Shown here one piece after another: positions 33,846-42,417 of a DNA stretch of 64,000 nt. The notes under the pieces were generated by a model. The model was given only the letters and a program-made list of their open reading frames with translations, was not told where the DNA came from and did no database searches. The position numbers and the translations under genes were made by a program. The first letter of the stretch is position 1. Each line of letters begins with the position of its first letter. Origin of the DNA: an uncultured Prevotella sp. (GTDB lineage Bacteria; Bacteroidota; Bacteroidia; Bacteroidales; Bacteroidaceae); NCBI GenBank assembly GCA_900315955.1, contig ONBC01000001.1, positions 62,001-126,000 on the forward strand. The letters are read 5' to 3'.

Positions 33846-33952
33846 AAGCTTGATAAGTTAAGTTGATTGTTGATATATGTATGTTTTTTTATCTCCTGTT
33901 GCTCAGATAGCCATTTTATAAGATTTCTTAGCTTCTCTGATATTTATAGTTG

Positions 33953-33984
33953 CAAAATTAGCACAAAGACTTTATAAATACAAA
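33953..33984 (-). promoter_or_regulatory. promoter for the SusC/SusD operon
   Basis: On the - strand TTTG (33981-33984) and TAATTTTG (33953-33960) are spaced by 20 bases, leaving a leader of about 100 bases. It is back to back with the promoter at 34045-34075, so the space between the two is a natural place for a shared regulator site. Confidence 0.75.
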
Positions 33985-34044
33985 TATTTTGAGGAGATAT
34001 TTCGCGCGTTTGTATATTATTAACACAAATGTTACTCAATAATC

Positions 34045-34075
34045 TTGTATATAATAAATTTATTAGCTAACTTTG
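34045..34075 (+). promoter_or_regulatory. promoter for the esterase-nanM-nanT-nanL operon
   Basis: CTTG ending at 34047 and TAACTTTG (34068-34075) are spaced by 20 bases, and the start codon follows 40 bases later. It is divergent from the SusC promoter. Confidence 0.7.
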
Positions 34076-34115
34076 CGCTTATAATAAACTTGAAAGCAAA
34101 AACAGTAATAATAAT

Positions 34116-36182
34116 ATGAGGAACCTTGGACTGTTTTTATTATTGATTTTAGAGTTGCTATTACCCACATGTGTTAATGCCAAAGTAATTAAAGTGGCAT
34201 GCGTGGGCAATAGTATAACTTATGGTTACGGGCTTGCTGATAGAGATCACGAATCATACCCTGCACGATTACAACTATTGCTTGGAAAAGGATTCGAAGT
34301 TCGCAACTTCGGTCATTCCGGTTGTACGCTATTGCGTCATGGGCATCATCCCTATATCTCCGAACCCGAATATAAGGCTGCCTTAAATTATGCAGCTGAT
34401 ATTATTGTTATTCATCTGGGAGTGAATGATACAGACCCTCGTAACTGGCCAAATTATGCAGATGAATTTAATCACGATTATTCACTTCTTATTGACAGCC
34501 TGAGGTCACACAACCCCAAAGCTAAAGTCTGGATTTGCCTGATGACACCTCTTACTTTCCGTCACCATCGTTTTTTGTCAGGCACAAGAGACTGGCATCA
34601 ACAGATCCAAGAGCACATTCGTCAAATTGCTATAAACAAAAAGACAGGACTTATAGATCTCTTCTCGCCCCTTTACAAAAGGCCAGATCTTTTTATTGAT
34701 GCAGTACATCCCAATGCAGAAGGTGCAGGAATCATGGCCTGTGAAGTTTATTCTGCAATTACAGGCAACTATGGTGGCCTTAAATTACCTCTCTTATATA
34801 CTGACGGTATGGTCATACAACGTGAAGAACCAATCGTTCTTCATGGCTTAGCTAATTCTGGTGAAAAGATAAATCTAAATTTCAATGGGGAATTTAAAGG
34901 TACAGCCATAGCAGACCATGACGGGAAATGGGAATTCCATGTGCCCGCCTTGAAAGCAGGTGGTCCCTATACCATTACAATATCTTCTCCTTCAATGAGT
35001 GTGATTCTCCATGATGTCTGGGTAGGAGATGTATGGCTCTGCTCCGGGCAGTCAAATATGGAGATGCCTGTCGCAGCATGCAAGAGTGCGGTTTCTGATA
35101 TCAAAGAAGCAAACAAGCAGACTTTGCTCCACATCTACAATATGCACACATTGTATAATACATGGAAAGAAAAATGGTCTGAACAAGGTTGCGACTCAGT
35201 TAATAAGCTTCAAATATTGCAACACAAAGGATGGGAGACTGTCGATAGTCAATCTATTAGAAATTTCTCGGCCATTGCCTATCATTTCGGGCGAACACTT
35301 TCCGACAGTCTGCAAGTACCCATTGGGATCATTTGCAATGCTGTTGGAGGTACTACTACCGAGTCATGGGTAGGACGGCATACATTAGAATGGGAATTTC
35401 CAAACATTCTCTTCGATTGGTATCATAACGACTTTGGCCAACCATGGGCACGCCAAAGAGCTCTCTATAACGTATCTTTGTCAAAAGCCCAGTGGCAACG
35501 TCACCCTTTCGAGCCAGCTTATATGTTTGAAGCAGGAATACTCCCCTTAGAACAATATAATATCAAAGGAGTGTGTTGGTACCAAGGAGAATCAAATGCC
35601 CACAATATAGAAACACATGCTAAACTTTTCACGTTACTGGAAAAAAGTTGGAGAGAATATTTCAAGAAACCCGAGCTACCTTTCTATACAGTTCAACTGT
35701 CAAGCCTAAATAGACCATCATGGCCCTATTTTAGGAATAGTCAACGCCTGTTAGCCGATAGTCTGTCTCATACCTTTATGGTAGTTACAACAGACTTGGG
35801 CGATTCCCTTAATGTGCATTATCCACAGAAAAGACAGGTTGGTGAGCGTCTGGCATGGCAAGCCCTCAAAAATACATACAATCATAATTTGGAGTGGGAA
35901 GGACCCGTCTGCATTGAAAAGACGGTAATAGGTGATAAAATCCTTTTAAGATTCAGTCACGCTGATGGTTTACATGCCAAAGGCCCATTACTAAAAGGTT
36001 TTGATATCTCTGGAGATGATGGTATTTATTATCCGGCCGAAGCCTTCATAGAAGGCGACAAAGTATCAGTATCATGCAAAAAAGTAAGAAAACCAAAATA
36101 TATAAGATATGGATGGCAGCCTTTCTCAACTGCAAATTTGTTCAATGGGAAAGATTTGCCAGCAAGCACTTTTAAACTATGA
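34116..36182 (+). CDS. secreted two-domain sialate O-acetylesterase
   Basis: The 688-residue protein has a signal peptide (about 1-22) and two esterase modules. Residues 25-215 form an SGNH/GDSL hydrolase with GNSIT (Ser33), HLGVND and DAVHPN (Asp195, His198). From about 220 to the end is a sialic-acid-specific acetylesterase (SASA) domain with SGQSNMEMP (Ser313), WYQGESNAHN and a C-terminal VHYPQKRQVGERL segment. It should strip O-acetyl groups, perhaps at different positions with each module, so that the sugar fits the transporter and lyase. The gene looks more AT-rich than its neighbours. It is first in the right operon and shares ATGA with the next gene. Confidence 0.9.
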   Translation: MRNLGLFLLLILELLLPTCVNAKVIKVACVGNSITYGYGLADRDHESYPARLQLLLGKGFEVRNFGHSGCTLLRHGHHPYISEPEYKAALNYAADIIVIHLGVNDTDPRNWPNYADEFNHDYSLLIDSLRSHNPKAKVWICLMTPLTFRHHRFLSGTRDWHQQIQEHIRQIAINKKTGLIDLFSPLYKRPDLFIDAVHPNAEGAGIMACEVYSAITGNYGGLKLPLLYTDGMVIQREEPIVLHGLANSGEKINLNFNGEFKGTAIADHDGKWEFHVPALKAGGPYTITISSPSMSVILHDVWVGDVWLCSGQSNMEMPVAACKSAVSDIKEANKQTLLHIYNMHTLYNTWKEKWSEQGCDSVNKLQILQHKGWETVDSQSIRNFSAIAYHFGRTLSDSLQVPIGIICNAVGGTTTESWVGRHTLEWEFPNILFDWYHNDFGQPWARQRALYNVSLSKAQWQRHPFEPAYMFEAGILPLEQYNIKGVCWYQGESNAHNIETHAKLFTLLEKSWREYFKKPELPFYTVQLSSLNRPSWPYFRNSQRLLADSLSHTFMVVTTDLGDSLNVHYPQKRQVGERLAWQALKNTYNHNLEWEGPVCIEKTVIGDKILLRFSHADGLHAKGPLLKGFDISGDDGIYYPAEAFIEGDKVSVSCKKVRKPKYIRYGWQPFSTANLFNGKDLPASTFKL

Positions 36183-37234
36183 AAAAGAAAATGTTATTAA
36201 CTCCAATCTTATGTGCGGCTCCTATCATAAGTTCTATAGGAAGCATTGCATTCCAGCTCATGAAAGGCTTTCCACACGACGAGCCTGGCATTGAGAAAGG
36301 TGTCTCGGCATGCTATGCCGGACGTATCGGATCGACTTTAGTCATAGCCGGCGGCTGCAACTTCCCCGACAAACCTGTCGCTGAAGGCGGCACAAAGAAA
36401 TATTATCAAGGCATCTATGCCGCCGAGATTGACAAGAGCGACACGCTCCGGTGGCAGAAGATCGGGGACCTCCCTAAAGAAGGAGCTTATGGGGTGAGCG
36501 TTACGACCGATGACGGCATCATCTGTTTAGGCGGCAATAACAGCCACGAATCGCTCAGCACCGTCATCAGGATAAGCATATCCGAAGGTCAAGCCGTGAT
36601 CGACACGCTGCCTTCCTTGCCGCAACCCATGGACAACTTCACGGGTTCCATGAATGACGGGAAGCTTTTCATCAGAGGCAATGGCGGCATCTATGTCCTG
36701 GACATGAAAGCGCTGTCCGAGGGCTGGAGAAAGGTGTGGGACGCTGACCTTCCGCTTGTTCAACCGGTAAGTGCTTCGCATGACGGTCATTATTGTGTCT
36801 GGGGCGGGTTCACACCCAAACAAGGCGATCGGTTGGCCACGCTCAGCCTCAATGGCATTGAATACGGCGAGAGCCCGACGTCCGTCGCAGGGCCCGAAGA
36901 CAAGAACGGTGAGAAAGTTTTCTTAGGCGGTGGATGCGCCGTCAACCTGTCGCCCAACCGGGTGCTTGCCCTCGGCGGAGTGAATAAAGACGTCTTCCTT
37001 AAGGCGGTAAACAGTCCAGAGCCCGGGTATCTCACGCACCCCGTAGCATGGTATAAGTTCAACCCGAATATCTGTCTGTTTGAGAAAGGACAGTGGACCC
37101 TCATCGGCTCCTCTCCCATCACCGCCCGGGCCGGGGCCACGGCGGTGGTGTACAAGGGTGACGTATTCCTCATTGGCGGCGAGCTGAAGCCCGGAATTCG
37201 CACGCCCGACATCTACCGCATCTCTATCAGATAA
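36179..37234 (+). CDS. nanM: kelch-type N-acetylneuraminate mutarotase
   Basis: The 351-residue protein belongs to the cyclically permuted mutarotase family (kelch beta-propeller), with repeated GG-type blades such as VIAGGCNFPDKP, ICLGGNNS, LALGGVNKD and FLIGGELK. A short hydrophobic N-terminus (ILCAAPIISSIGSIAF) suggests export to the periplasm. NanM speeds the interconversion of alpha- and beta-Neu5Ac, supplying the form the transporter or lyase prefers. Its start overlaps the esterase stop by 4 bases (ATGA). Base composition returns to that of the window here, unlike the esterase gene before it. Confidence 0.88.
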   Translation: MKKKMLLTPILCAAPIISSIGSIAFQLMKGFPHDEPGIEKGVSACYAGRIGSTLVIAGGCNFPDKPVAEGGTKKYYQGIYAAEIDKSDTLRWQKIGDLPKEGAYGVSVTTDDGIICLGGNNSHESLSTVIRISISEGQAVIDTLPSLPQPMDNFTGSMNDGKLFIRGNGGIYVLDMKALSEGWRKVWDADLPLVQPVSASHDGHYCVWGGFTPKQGDRLATLSLNGIEYGESPTSVAGPEDKNGEKVFLGGGCAVNLSPNRVLALGGVNKDVFLKAVNSPEPGYLTHPVAWYKFNPNICLFEKGQWTLIGSSPITARAGATAVVYKGDVFLIGGELKPGIRTPDIYRISIR

Positions 37235-37289
37235 TGTCATACACCTATAACCATTGACGACACATTAATATATATAGCAACTGATTGAT

Positions 37290-38522
37290 ATGAACTTAAA
37301 GAAGATCTATCCCTGGCTGGTGGTTGCCTTGCTGTGGATCGTAGCCTTGCTCAACTACATGGACCGGCAGATGCTTTCTACCATGCAGGAAGCCATGAAA
37401 GTGGATATTGCAGAGTTGAACAAGGCCGAGGCTTTCGGAGCCCTGATGGCCGTCTTCCTTTGGATATACGGCCTTGTGAGTCCGTTTGCCGGATTCGTAG
37501 CCGACCGGTTCAGCAAGAAATGGCTGGTAGTGATCAGTTTGTTTGTCTGGTCAGCCGTCACCTTCCTCATGGGCTTCGCGACAACGTTTGACCAGCTGTA
37601 TGTGCTGCGCGCGCTGATGGGTATCAGCGAGGCACTTTACATCCCCTCCGCCCTGACGCTCATCGCCGACTGGCACACCGGGAAGTCGCGTTCATTAGCC
37701 ATCGGCATCCACATGACCGGCCTCTATACCGGCCAGGCCATTGGCGGATTCGGCGCTACCGTAGCGGCTGCCTTCTCCTGGGAAGAGACTTTCCATGGGT
37801 TCGGACTGATAGGCATAGCCTATTCTATCATCCTCATCGTCTGTCTTCGCGACAATCCGGCCAACAAGATACAGACGACTCCTAAAGCGCAGCCCAAACA
37901 GGCTGTCAACCCCCTTAAAGGAATGGCCGCGATCCTATCCAACTGGGCTTTCTGGGTCATCCTGTTCTATTTTACGGCACCAAGCCTTCCCGGATGGGCT
38001 GTCCGCAATTGGCTGCCGACACTTTTTGCCCAGGATCTGAACATTCCCATGTCAAACGCCGGCCCCGTCTCCACCATCACGATAGCCTTCTCCTCATTCA
38101 TCGGAGTGATAGCCGGGGGCATACTCTCCGACCGCTGGGTGCAGCACAATATCCGGGGACGCATCTATACGAGTGCCATCGGCCTTGCGCTCACCATACC
38201 GGCGCTTGTCTTCTTAGGTTTCGGGCACAGCCTGACAGCCGTCGTAAGCGCGGGTCTGTGCTTCGGCATAGGCTACGGCATGTTCGATGCCAACAACATG
38301 CCTATTCTCTGCCAAATTATCCCGACCCACTATCGTGCCACAGCATACGGACTGATGAACATGACGGGGGTGTTCGCCGGAGCGCTCATCACGCAGATCT
38401 TAGGCAAATGGAGCGACGGCGGCGAACTGGGGCTTGGCTTCGCCTTGCTTGGCGGCATCGTCGCCTTAGCTGTCATTCTGCAACTCGCCTGTCTCAGACC
38501 TACCACGGACAATAAGGAATGA
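37290..38522 (+). CDS. nanT: MFS transporter, probable sialic acid permease
   Basis: The 410-residue protein has about 12 membrane segments. MFS landmarks are LLNYMDRQMLSTM at the end of segment 1, GFVADRFSKKW (loop 2-3 motif) and ALMGISEALYIPSALTLIADWH. The position between nanM and nanL fits the NanT role of carrying Neu5Ac from periplasm to cytoplasm. B. fragilis has an MFS NanT beside its lyase and epimerase genes. The family also includes hexuronate carriers, so the substrate is assigned by context. Spacing is 55 bases from nanM and 44 bases to nanL. Confidence 0.88.
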   Translation: MNLKKIYPWLVVALLWIVALLNYMDRQMLSTMQEAMKVDIAELNKAEAFGALMAVFLWIYGLVSPFAGFVADRFSKKWLVVISLFVWSAVTFLMGFATTFDQLYVLRALMGISEALYIPSALTLIADWHTGKSRSLAIGIHMTGLYTGQAIGGFGATVAAAFSWEETFHGFGLIGIAYSIILIVCLRDNPANKIQTTPKAQPKQAVNPLKGMAAILSNWAFWVILFYFTAPSLPGWAVRNWLPTLFAQDLNIPMSNAGPVSTITIAFSSFIGVIAGGILSDRWVQHNIRGRIYTSAIGLALTIPALVFLGFGHSLTAVVSAGLCFGIGYGMFDANNMPILCQIIPTHYRATAYGLMNMTGVFAGALITQILGKWSDGGELGLGFALLGGIVALAVILQLACLRPTTDNKE

Positions 38523-38566
38523 TGTTTCCAACTATATATTCGTTAACTCTTTAAGCACAAAATATT

Positions 38567-39484
38567 ATGGAAAAAATTATCGGACTGATAGATGCTCCGT
38601 TCACTCCGTTCCATGCCAATGGAGATGTCAACCTGGAGCCGATTGAGACCTATGCCAACATGTTGGCCAAGAACGGACTGAAAGGCGTGTTTATCAACGG
38701 CTCGTCCGGCGAAGGATATATGCTGACCGTGGAAGAGCGCATGCAGCTGGCCGAGCGCTGGGTGGCAGTCGCCCCAAAGGACTTCAAGGTCATCGTGCAC
38801 GTTGGCAGCTGCTGCCTGCGTGACAGCGTGCGTCTGGCCAAGCATGCACAGCAATTAGGCGTGTGGGGCATTGGCTCCATGGCTCCCCCCTTCCCACATA
38901 TTGGCAGAATAGAAGAGCTCGTGGAATACTGCGAGACGATAGCTGCCGCTGCTCCAAATCTTCCTTTCTACTACTATCACATTCCTGCCTTCAACGGCGC
39001 CTACCTGCCGATGCTCGACCTGCTGAAAGCCGTTGACGGACGCATACCCAACTTTGCGGGTATCAAATATACCTATGAGAGCCTGTACGAATATAACCAG
39101 TGCCGGCTCTATAAGAACAACAAGTACGACATGCTTCATGGTCAGGACGAGACCATCCTGCCCTCCCTCGCACAGGGCGGAGCCAAAGGCGGCATCGGCG
39201 GAACGACAAACTACAACGGGCGCTGCCTCGTCTCCATCATCGACTACTGGAACAAAGGTGAGCTCGAGAAAGCACGCGAGGCACAGAACTATGCGCAGGC
39301 TGTCATCAACGTCATCTGCCACTTCCGCGGCAACATCGTCGGCGGCAAACGGATCATGAAGCTCATGGGATTCGACTTGGGACCCAACCGCGTGCCGTTC
39401 CGTAACATGACCGACGAGGAAGAACAACAAATGAAAAAGGAATTGGAGGAGATCGACTTCTTCAACCATTGCAATATCTTCTAA
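38567..39484 (+). CDS. nanL: N-acetylneuraminate lyase
   Basis: This 305-residue class I aldolase of the DapA/NanA family splits Neu5Ac into ManNAc and pyruvate. The motif NGSSGEGYMLTVEER binds the pyruvate carboxylate. Tyr137 (YYYHIPAFNG) and Lys167 (FAGIKYTYESL) align with the catalytic Tyr and Schiff-base Lys of E. coli NanA. The length matches NanA. A dihydrodipicolinate synthase role is unlikely given the neighbours. The next gene begins 4 bases after the stop, so the two are probably translated together. Confidence 0.93.
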   Translation: MEKIIGLIDAPFTPFHANGDVNLEPIETYANMLAKNGLKGVFINGSSGEGYMLTVEERMQLAERWVAVAPKDFKVIVHVGSCCLRDSVRLAKHAQQLGVWGIGSMAPPFPHIGRIEELVEYCETIAAAAPNLPFYYYHIPAFNGAYLPMLDLLKAVDGRIPNFAGIKYTYESLYEYNQCRLYKNNKYDMLHGQDETILPSLAQGGAKGGIGGTTNYNGRCLVSIIDYWNKGELEKAREAQNYAQAVINVICHFRGNIVGGKRIMKLMGFDLGPNRVPFRNMTDEEEQQMKKELEEIDFFNHCNIF

Positions 39485-39488
39485 GCCT

Positions 39489-40268
39489 ATGGAAAAGAAT
39501 CGTGAATTCGACCTGTCTGTGTCCACCTACGGTGTTGCCCGACAGAACAATTACGATGTCGTCATCCTTCCGTGGGGCGCCACAGAGCCGCATAATCTCC
39601 ATCTGCCCTATCTGACCGACTGCATCCTCTCGCATGACATCGCGGTGGAGGCAGCCGTGAAAGCCTTCCGGCAGTTTGGCATACGGGCAATGGTCATGCC
39701 GCCGGTGCAGATGGGCTCACAGAATCCCGGACAGCGCGACCTGTCGTTCTGCGTGCATTATCGCTATGAGACACAACGGGCCATACTCTCCGACCTTGTG
39801 GCCAACCTCCATCACCAAGGCATGCGGAAGATGCTGATCATCAACGGACACGGAGGCAACAACTTCAAGAACATGATACGCGACCTGACGGTAGAGTATC
39901 CCGATTTCATGATTGCCACCGGCGAATGGTTCAAAATGGCTGACCCACACAAGTTCTTTGACCAGCCCGGTGACCATGCCGACGAGGTGGAGACATCGGT
40001 CATGATGTACTATCATCCCGAATTAGTGAATCTCGACGAGGCAGGACCCGGAAAAGGCAAAGGCTTCAAGCTTGAAGCCCTCAAGAACCATTCTGTCTGG
40101 ATGCCGCGCAACTGGGGGAAGATCTCTCCCCACGACACAGGCGTTGGCGATCCATCCCGCTCTACAGCAGAGAAAGGAAAGCGATTTGCAGAGGCTGTGA
40201 CTGATCAATACGCGCGGTTTCTCAACGACTTCGCGAAAGTCAGGGATGAAGATGAACTGTACGAATAG
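39489..40268 (+). CDS. creatininase-family amidohydrolase in the sialic acid operon
   Basis: The 259-residue protein has creatininase-family motifs: ILPWGATEPHNLHLPYLTDC (metal ligands Glu and His), INGHGGNNFKN and PGDHADEVETSVMMYYHPE. Family members include creatinine amidohydrolase, MftE and formylamide hydrolases, all of which open C-N bonds with two metal ions. It is the last gene of the right operon, 4 bases after nanL. No standard step of Neu5Ac catabolism needs it. It may act on a cyclic amide or N-acyl by-product of sialic or other amino sugars, which is inference. Confidence 0.85.
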   Translation: MEKNREFDLSVSTYGVARQNNYDVVILPWGATEPHNLHLPYLTDCILSHDIAVEAAVKAFRQFGIRAMVMPPVQMGSQNPGQRDLSFCVHYRYETQRAILSDLVANLHHQGMRKMLIINGHGGNNFKNMIRDLTVEYPDFMIATGEWFKMADPHKFFDQPGDHADEVETSVMMYYHPELVNLDEAGPGKGKGFKLEALKNHSVWMPRNWGKISPHDTGVGDPSRSTAEKGKRFAEAVTDQYARFLNDFAKVRDEDELYE

Positions 40269-40408
40269 GCACAACAATTCGTGTCTCAAAGTTCCATGTC
40301 TCAGCGTAAGCCTCTCAAAAAACGACCCGGCAACAACATCTTCTTGATGATTTATTTGTCTGTCTCAAGAATTATTGCGAAATTTGCAAGAAGAGATACG
40401 CTAATATA

Positions 40409-41506
40409 ATGGAAAAGAGAAAAGTAGCCCTCATCACGGGCATCACGGGGCAGGACGGTTCCTACCTGTCAGAGTTCTTGTTGGACAAAGGTTATGACGT
40501 GCACGGCATCATCCGCCGCTCCTCGGTCGATTTCCGTCCACGCATCGCTCACTTAGAAGGACAACCACATTTTCACCTCCACTACGCTGACCTGAGCGAC
40601 TCGATGAGCATCGTCGGGCTGGTGGCCTTGGTCCGCCCAACGGAGATCTACAACCTCGCGGCGCAGAGCCACGTGCAGGTGAGCTTCGACTCTCCTGAAT
40701 ATACGGCAGATGTCGATGCCGTCGGTGTACTGCGTATTCTTGAGGCTGTGCGCCAGACAGGACTGACCGACTCCTGTCGTATCTACCAGGCTTCGACCTC
40801 GGAGCTCTACGGAAAGGTGGAGGAAGTGCCGCAGAACGAGAACACGCCGTTCCATCCCTACTCGCCCTATGCCGTCGCCAAGCAGTACGGCTATTGGATC
40901 GTACGCGAATATCGCGATGCTTACAACATGTTCGCCTGCAACGGTATCCTCTTCAACCATGAGAGTGAGCGCCGCGGTGAGACCTTTGTGACGCGCAAGA
41001 TAACGCTCGCCGCTGCCCGTATCAAACAGGGCAAGCAGGACAAGCTCTACCTGGGTAACCTCTCCAGCCGCCGCGACTGGGGCTATGCCAAAGATTACGT
41101 GCAGTGTATGTGGCTCATCCTGCAGAACAGTAAACCCGACGACTTCGTCATTGCCACAGGCAAGCAGCACACCGTGCGCGAGTTTGCGACCCTCGCCTTC
41201 CACGACGTGGGCATCGAGCTCGAATGGCAAGGCGAAGGGGCTGACGAGAAAGGTATCGATAAAGCTACGGGAAAAGTGCTCGTGGAGGTGTCACCCGACT
41301 TCTATCGTCCCACGGATGTCGTGAACCTCTGGGGCGATCCGACAAAGGCAAAGGCTGAACTGGGATGGAACCCGACACAGACAACGTTTGAAGAACTGGT
41401 CAAGATCATGGTTGACTCAGACATGAAGAAAGTGGCTGCCGACGATGCTGCGGCCCGCGTGCGCGTGAACCTCGAAGAATATCTCGAGAAAGGTATCGTG
41501 AAATAG
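40409..41506 (+). CDS. gmd: GDP-mannose 4,6-dehydratase
   Basis: The 365-residue extended SDR enzyme has the N-terminal NADP motif [17 protein letters not shown], the active-site segment [18 protein letters not shown] (Tyr and Lys of YxxxK), the Gmd-specific [17 protein letters not shown] and the C-terminal [16 protein letters not shown]. It makes GDP-4-keto-6-deoxymannose, the precursor of GDP-fucose. Its usual partner fcl is not next to it here; a toxin-antitoxin pair on the other strand follows instead. It has no obvious promoter fit and may rely on a site in the 140-base gap before it. Confidence 0.95.
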   Translation: MEKRKVALITGITGQDGSYLSEFLLDKGYDVHGIIRRSSVDFRPRIAHLEGQPHFHLHYADLSDSMSIVGLVALVRPTEIYNLAAQSHVQVSFDSPEYTADVDAVGVLRILEAVRQTGLTDSCRIYQASTSELYGKVEEVPQNENTPFHPYSPYAVAKQYGYWIVREYRDAYNMFACNGILFNHESERRGETFVTRKITLAAARIKQGKQDKLYLGNLSSRRDWGYAKDYVQCMWLILQNSKPDDFVIATGKQHTVREFATLAFHDVGIELEWQGEGADEKGIDKATGKVLVEVSPDFYRPTDVVNLWGDPTKAKAELGWNPTQTTFEELVKIMVDSDMKKVAADDAAARVRVNLEEYLEKGIVK

Positions 41507-41584
41507 TGCTGAGTCCTTGCTCTCGGAACGATTTATGCTATTAGACCGACTGCTTCCTTATCGGAAACGGCCGGCCTTATCAAT

Positions 41585-42004
41585 TTATAATAGCCCTTTC
41601 ATTAATATTAGCTTGAAATCGGATAACTTAATAATTCGAGTTGAATGATATTGATCTAAAACCATTAAGTCTGCATCTCCACTTACAATATAATCTGCTC
41701 CAATGGTTTCAGCTAAGGATAGTAGGTAGACATCTTTTGGATCACGTACAGAGTTATAAGGAGCTTCAGCTTTTATGTCTGTACTGTGGCAAAAAACGTT
41801 GATAATTGCAAACAAATCTGTTATGTCATTAGGCCTAAGATATTTTGCAATTTTCCCTCTATTAGCTACATCTATTATTTCAGCTATTAGTTGTGGGCAT
41901 ACAAATACCTCAACCCGACTATCAGTCAGTATGCTACGCATTAACTAAGACTGATGCCCAATGAGAAAAGAAATCCAGATATTAGTATCTAAAATTACTC
42001 TCAT
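41585..42004 (-). pseudogene. PIN-domain toxin gene interrupted by an in-frame stop
   Basis: Read from ATG 42004, which overlaps the antitoxin stop by 4 bases (ATGA), the frame gives MRVILDTNIWISFLIGHQS, then TAG at codon 20. The frame then continues without another stop to 41585. The joined sequence is a complete PIN RNase of 139 codons with Asp6 (LDTN), Glu42, Asp91 and the GDADL acidic pair (Asp110, Asp112). Re-initiation at ATG 41941 would lose Asp6 and the first strand, so the product should be inactive. A sequencing error or suppression is possible. This is the toxin-component family found beside small ribbon or helical antitoxins. Confidence 0.8.
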
Positions 42005-42219
42005 TTAGAGTATCTTAAAGCTTTGACTTCATTCATAATATCTTCTTCGCTTAAATCAGCATTGGAAGGTCTATTGTTAATAAAACGGTCGAGAAGCTGT
42101 TCTCTTGTTTCTGCTTTCCATCCGAACTTCCTTATCAATTCACGGAGCAATGGCCAGTCTATCTTTGGCACATTAATATAAACTCCCTGTGTCGCTGCAT
42201 TTCTTGCTATTGTTGCCAT
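42001..42219 (-). CDS. probable antitoxin of a PIN-type toxin-antitoxin pair
   Basis: The 72-residue protein starts MATIARNAATQGVYINVPKI and has a basic middle (RKFGWKAETREQLLDRF) and an acidic helical tail (NADLSEEDIMNEVKALRY), in line with antitoxins that bind DNA by the N-terminus and the toxin by the C-terminus. Its stop overlaps the start of the disrupted PIN toxin gene by 4 bases, the usual coupling of such pairs. The gene is intact although the toxin gene is not. It lies between gmd and ftsH and is transcribed opposite to both. Confidence 0.8.
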   Translation of the reverse strand: MATIARNAATQGVYINVPKIDWPLLRELIRKFGWKAETREQLLDRFINNRPSNADLSEEDIMNEVKALRYSK

Positions 42220-42243
42220 AATCTGTCTTTTTATTGATAGGGA

Positions 42244-42275
42244 CGAATTTACAACTTATATTCTAATATTGCAAA
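42244..42275 (-). promoter_or_regulatory. probable promoter of the toxin-antitoxin pair
   Basis: On the - strand TTTG (42272-42275) and TAAATTCG (42244-42251, one base off TAnnTTTG) are spaced by 20 bases, about 30 bases upstream of the antitoxin start. Confidence 0.5.
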
Positions 42276-42361
42276 TATTTCGGATGGAATTTACAGCTTT
42301 TTTGTCTTGATTGAAGGTACTGACAATGAACATGTCCATTCCCTTTATCTCGCTCTTTCGG

Positions 42362-42389
42362 TTTGGAACACTTTTTGTGTGTATGTTTG
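42362..42389 (+). promoter_or_regulatory. probable promoter for ftsH
   Basis: TATGTTTG (42382-42389) fits the -7 consensus. The nearest TTTG (42362-42365) is only 16 bases away, shorter than usual. The ATG follows 29 bases later. Confidence 0.45.
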
Positions 42390-42417
42390 CGGTTACGATT
42401 ACGCAAATAATACAGTT

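Noticed and set aside
41585..42004. Recoding of TAG as a sense codon, which would restore the PIN toxin and extend the DUF559 tail
   Set aside because: Other genes in the window use TAG as a proper stop, for example the sulfhydrylase gene, so a simple nonsense change is more likely.
42307..42417. N-terminal extension of FtsH from a TTG
   Set aside because: It runs across the probable promoter, and the ATG at 42418 gives the normal family N-terminus.
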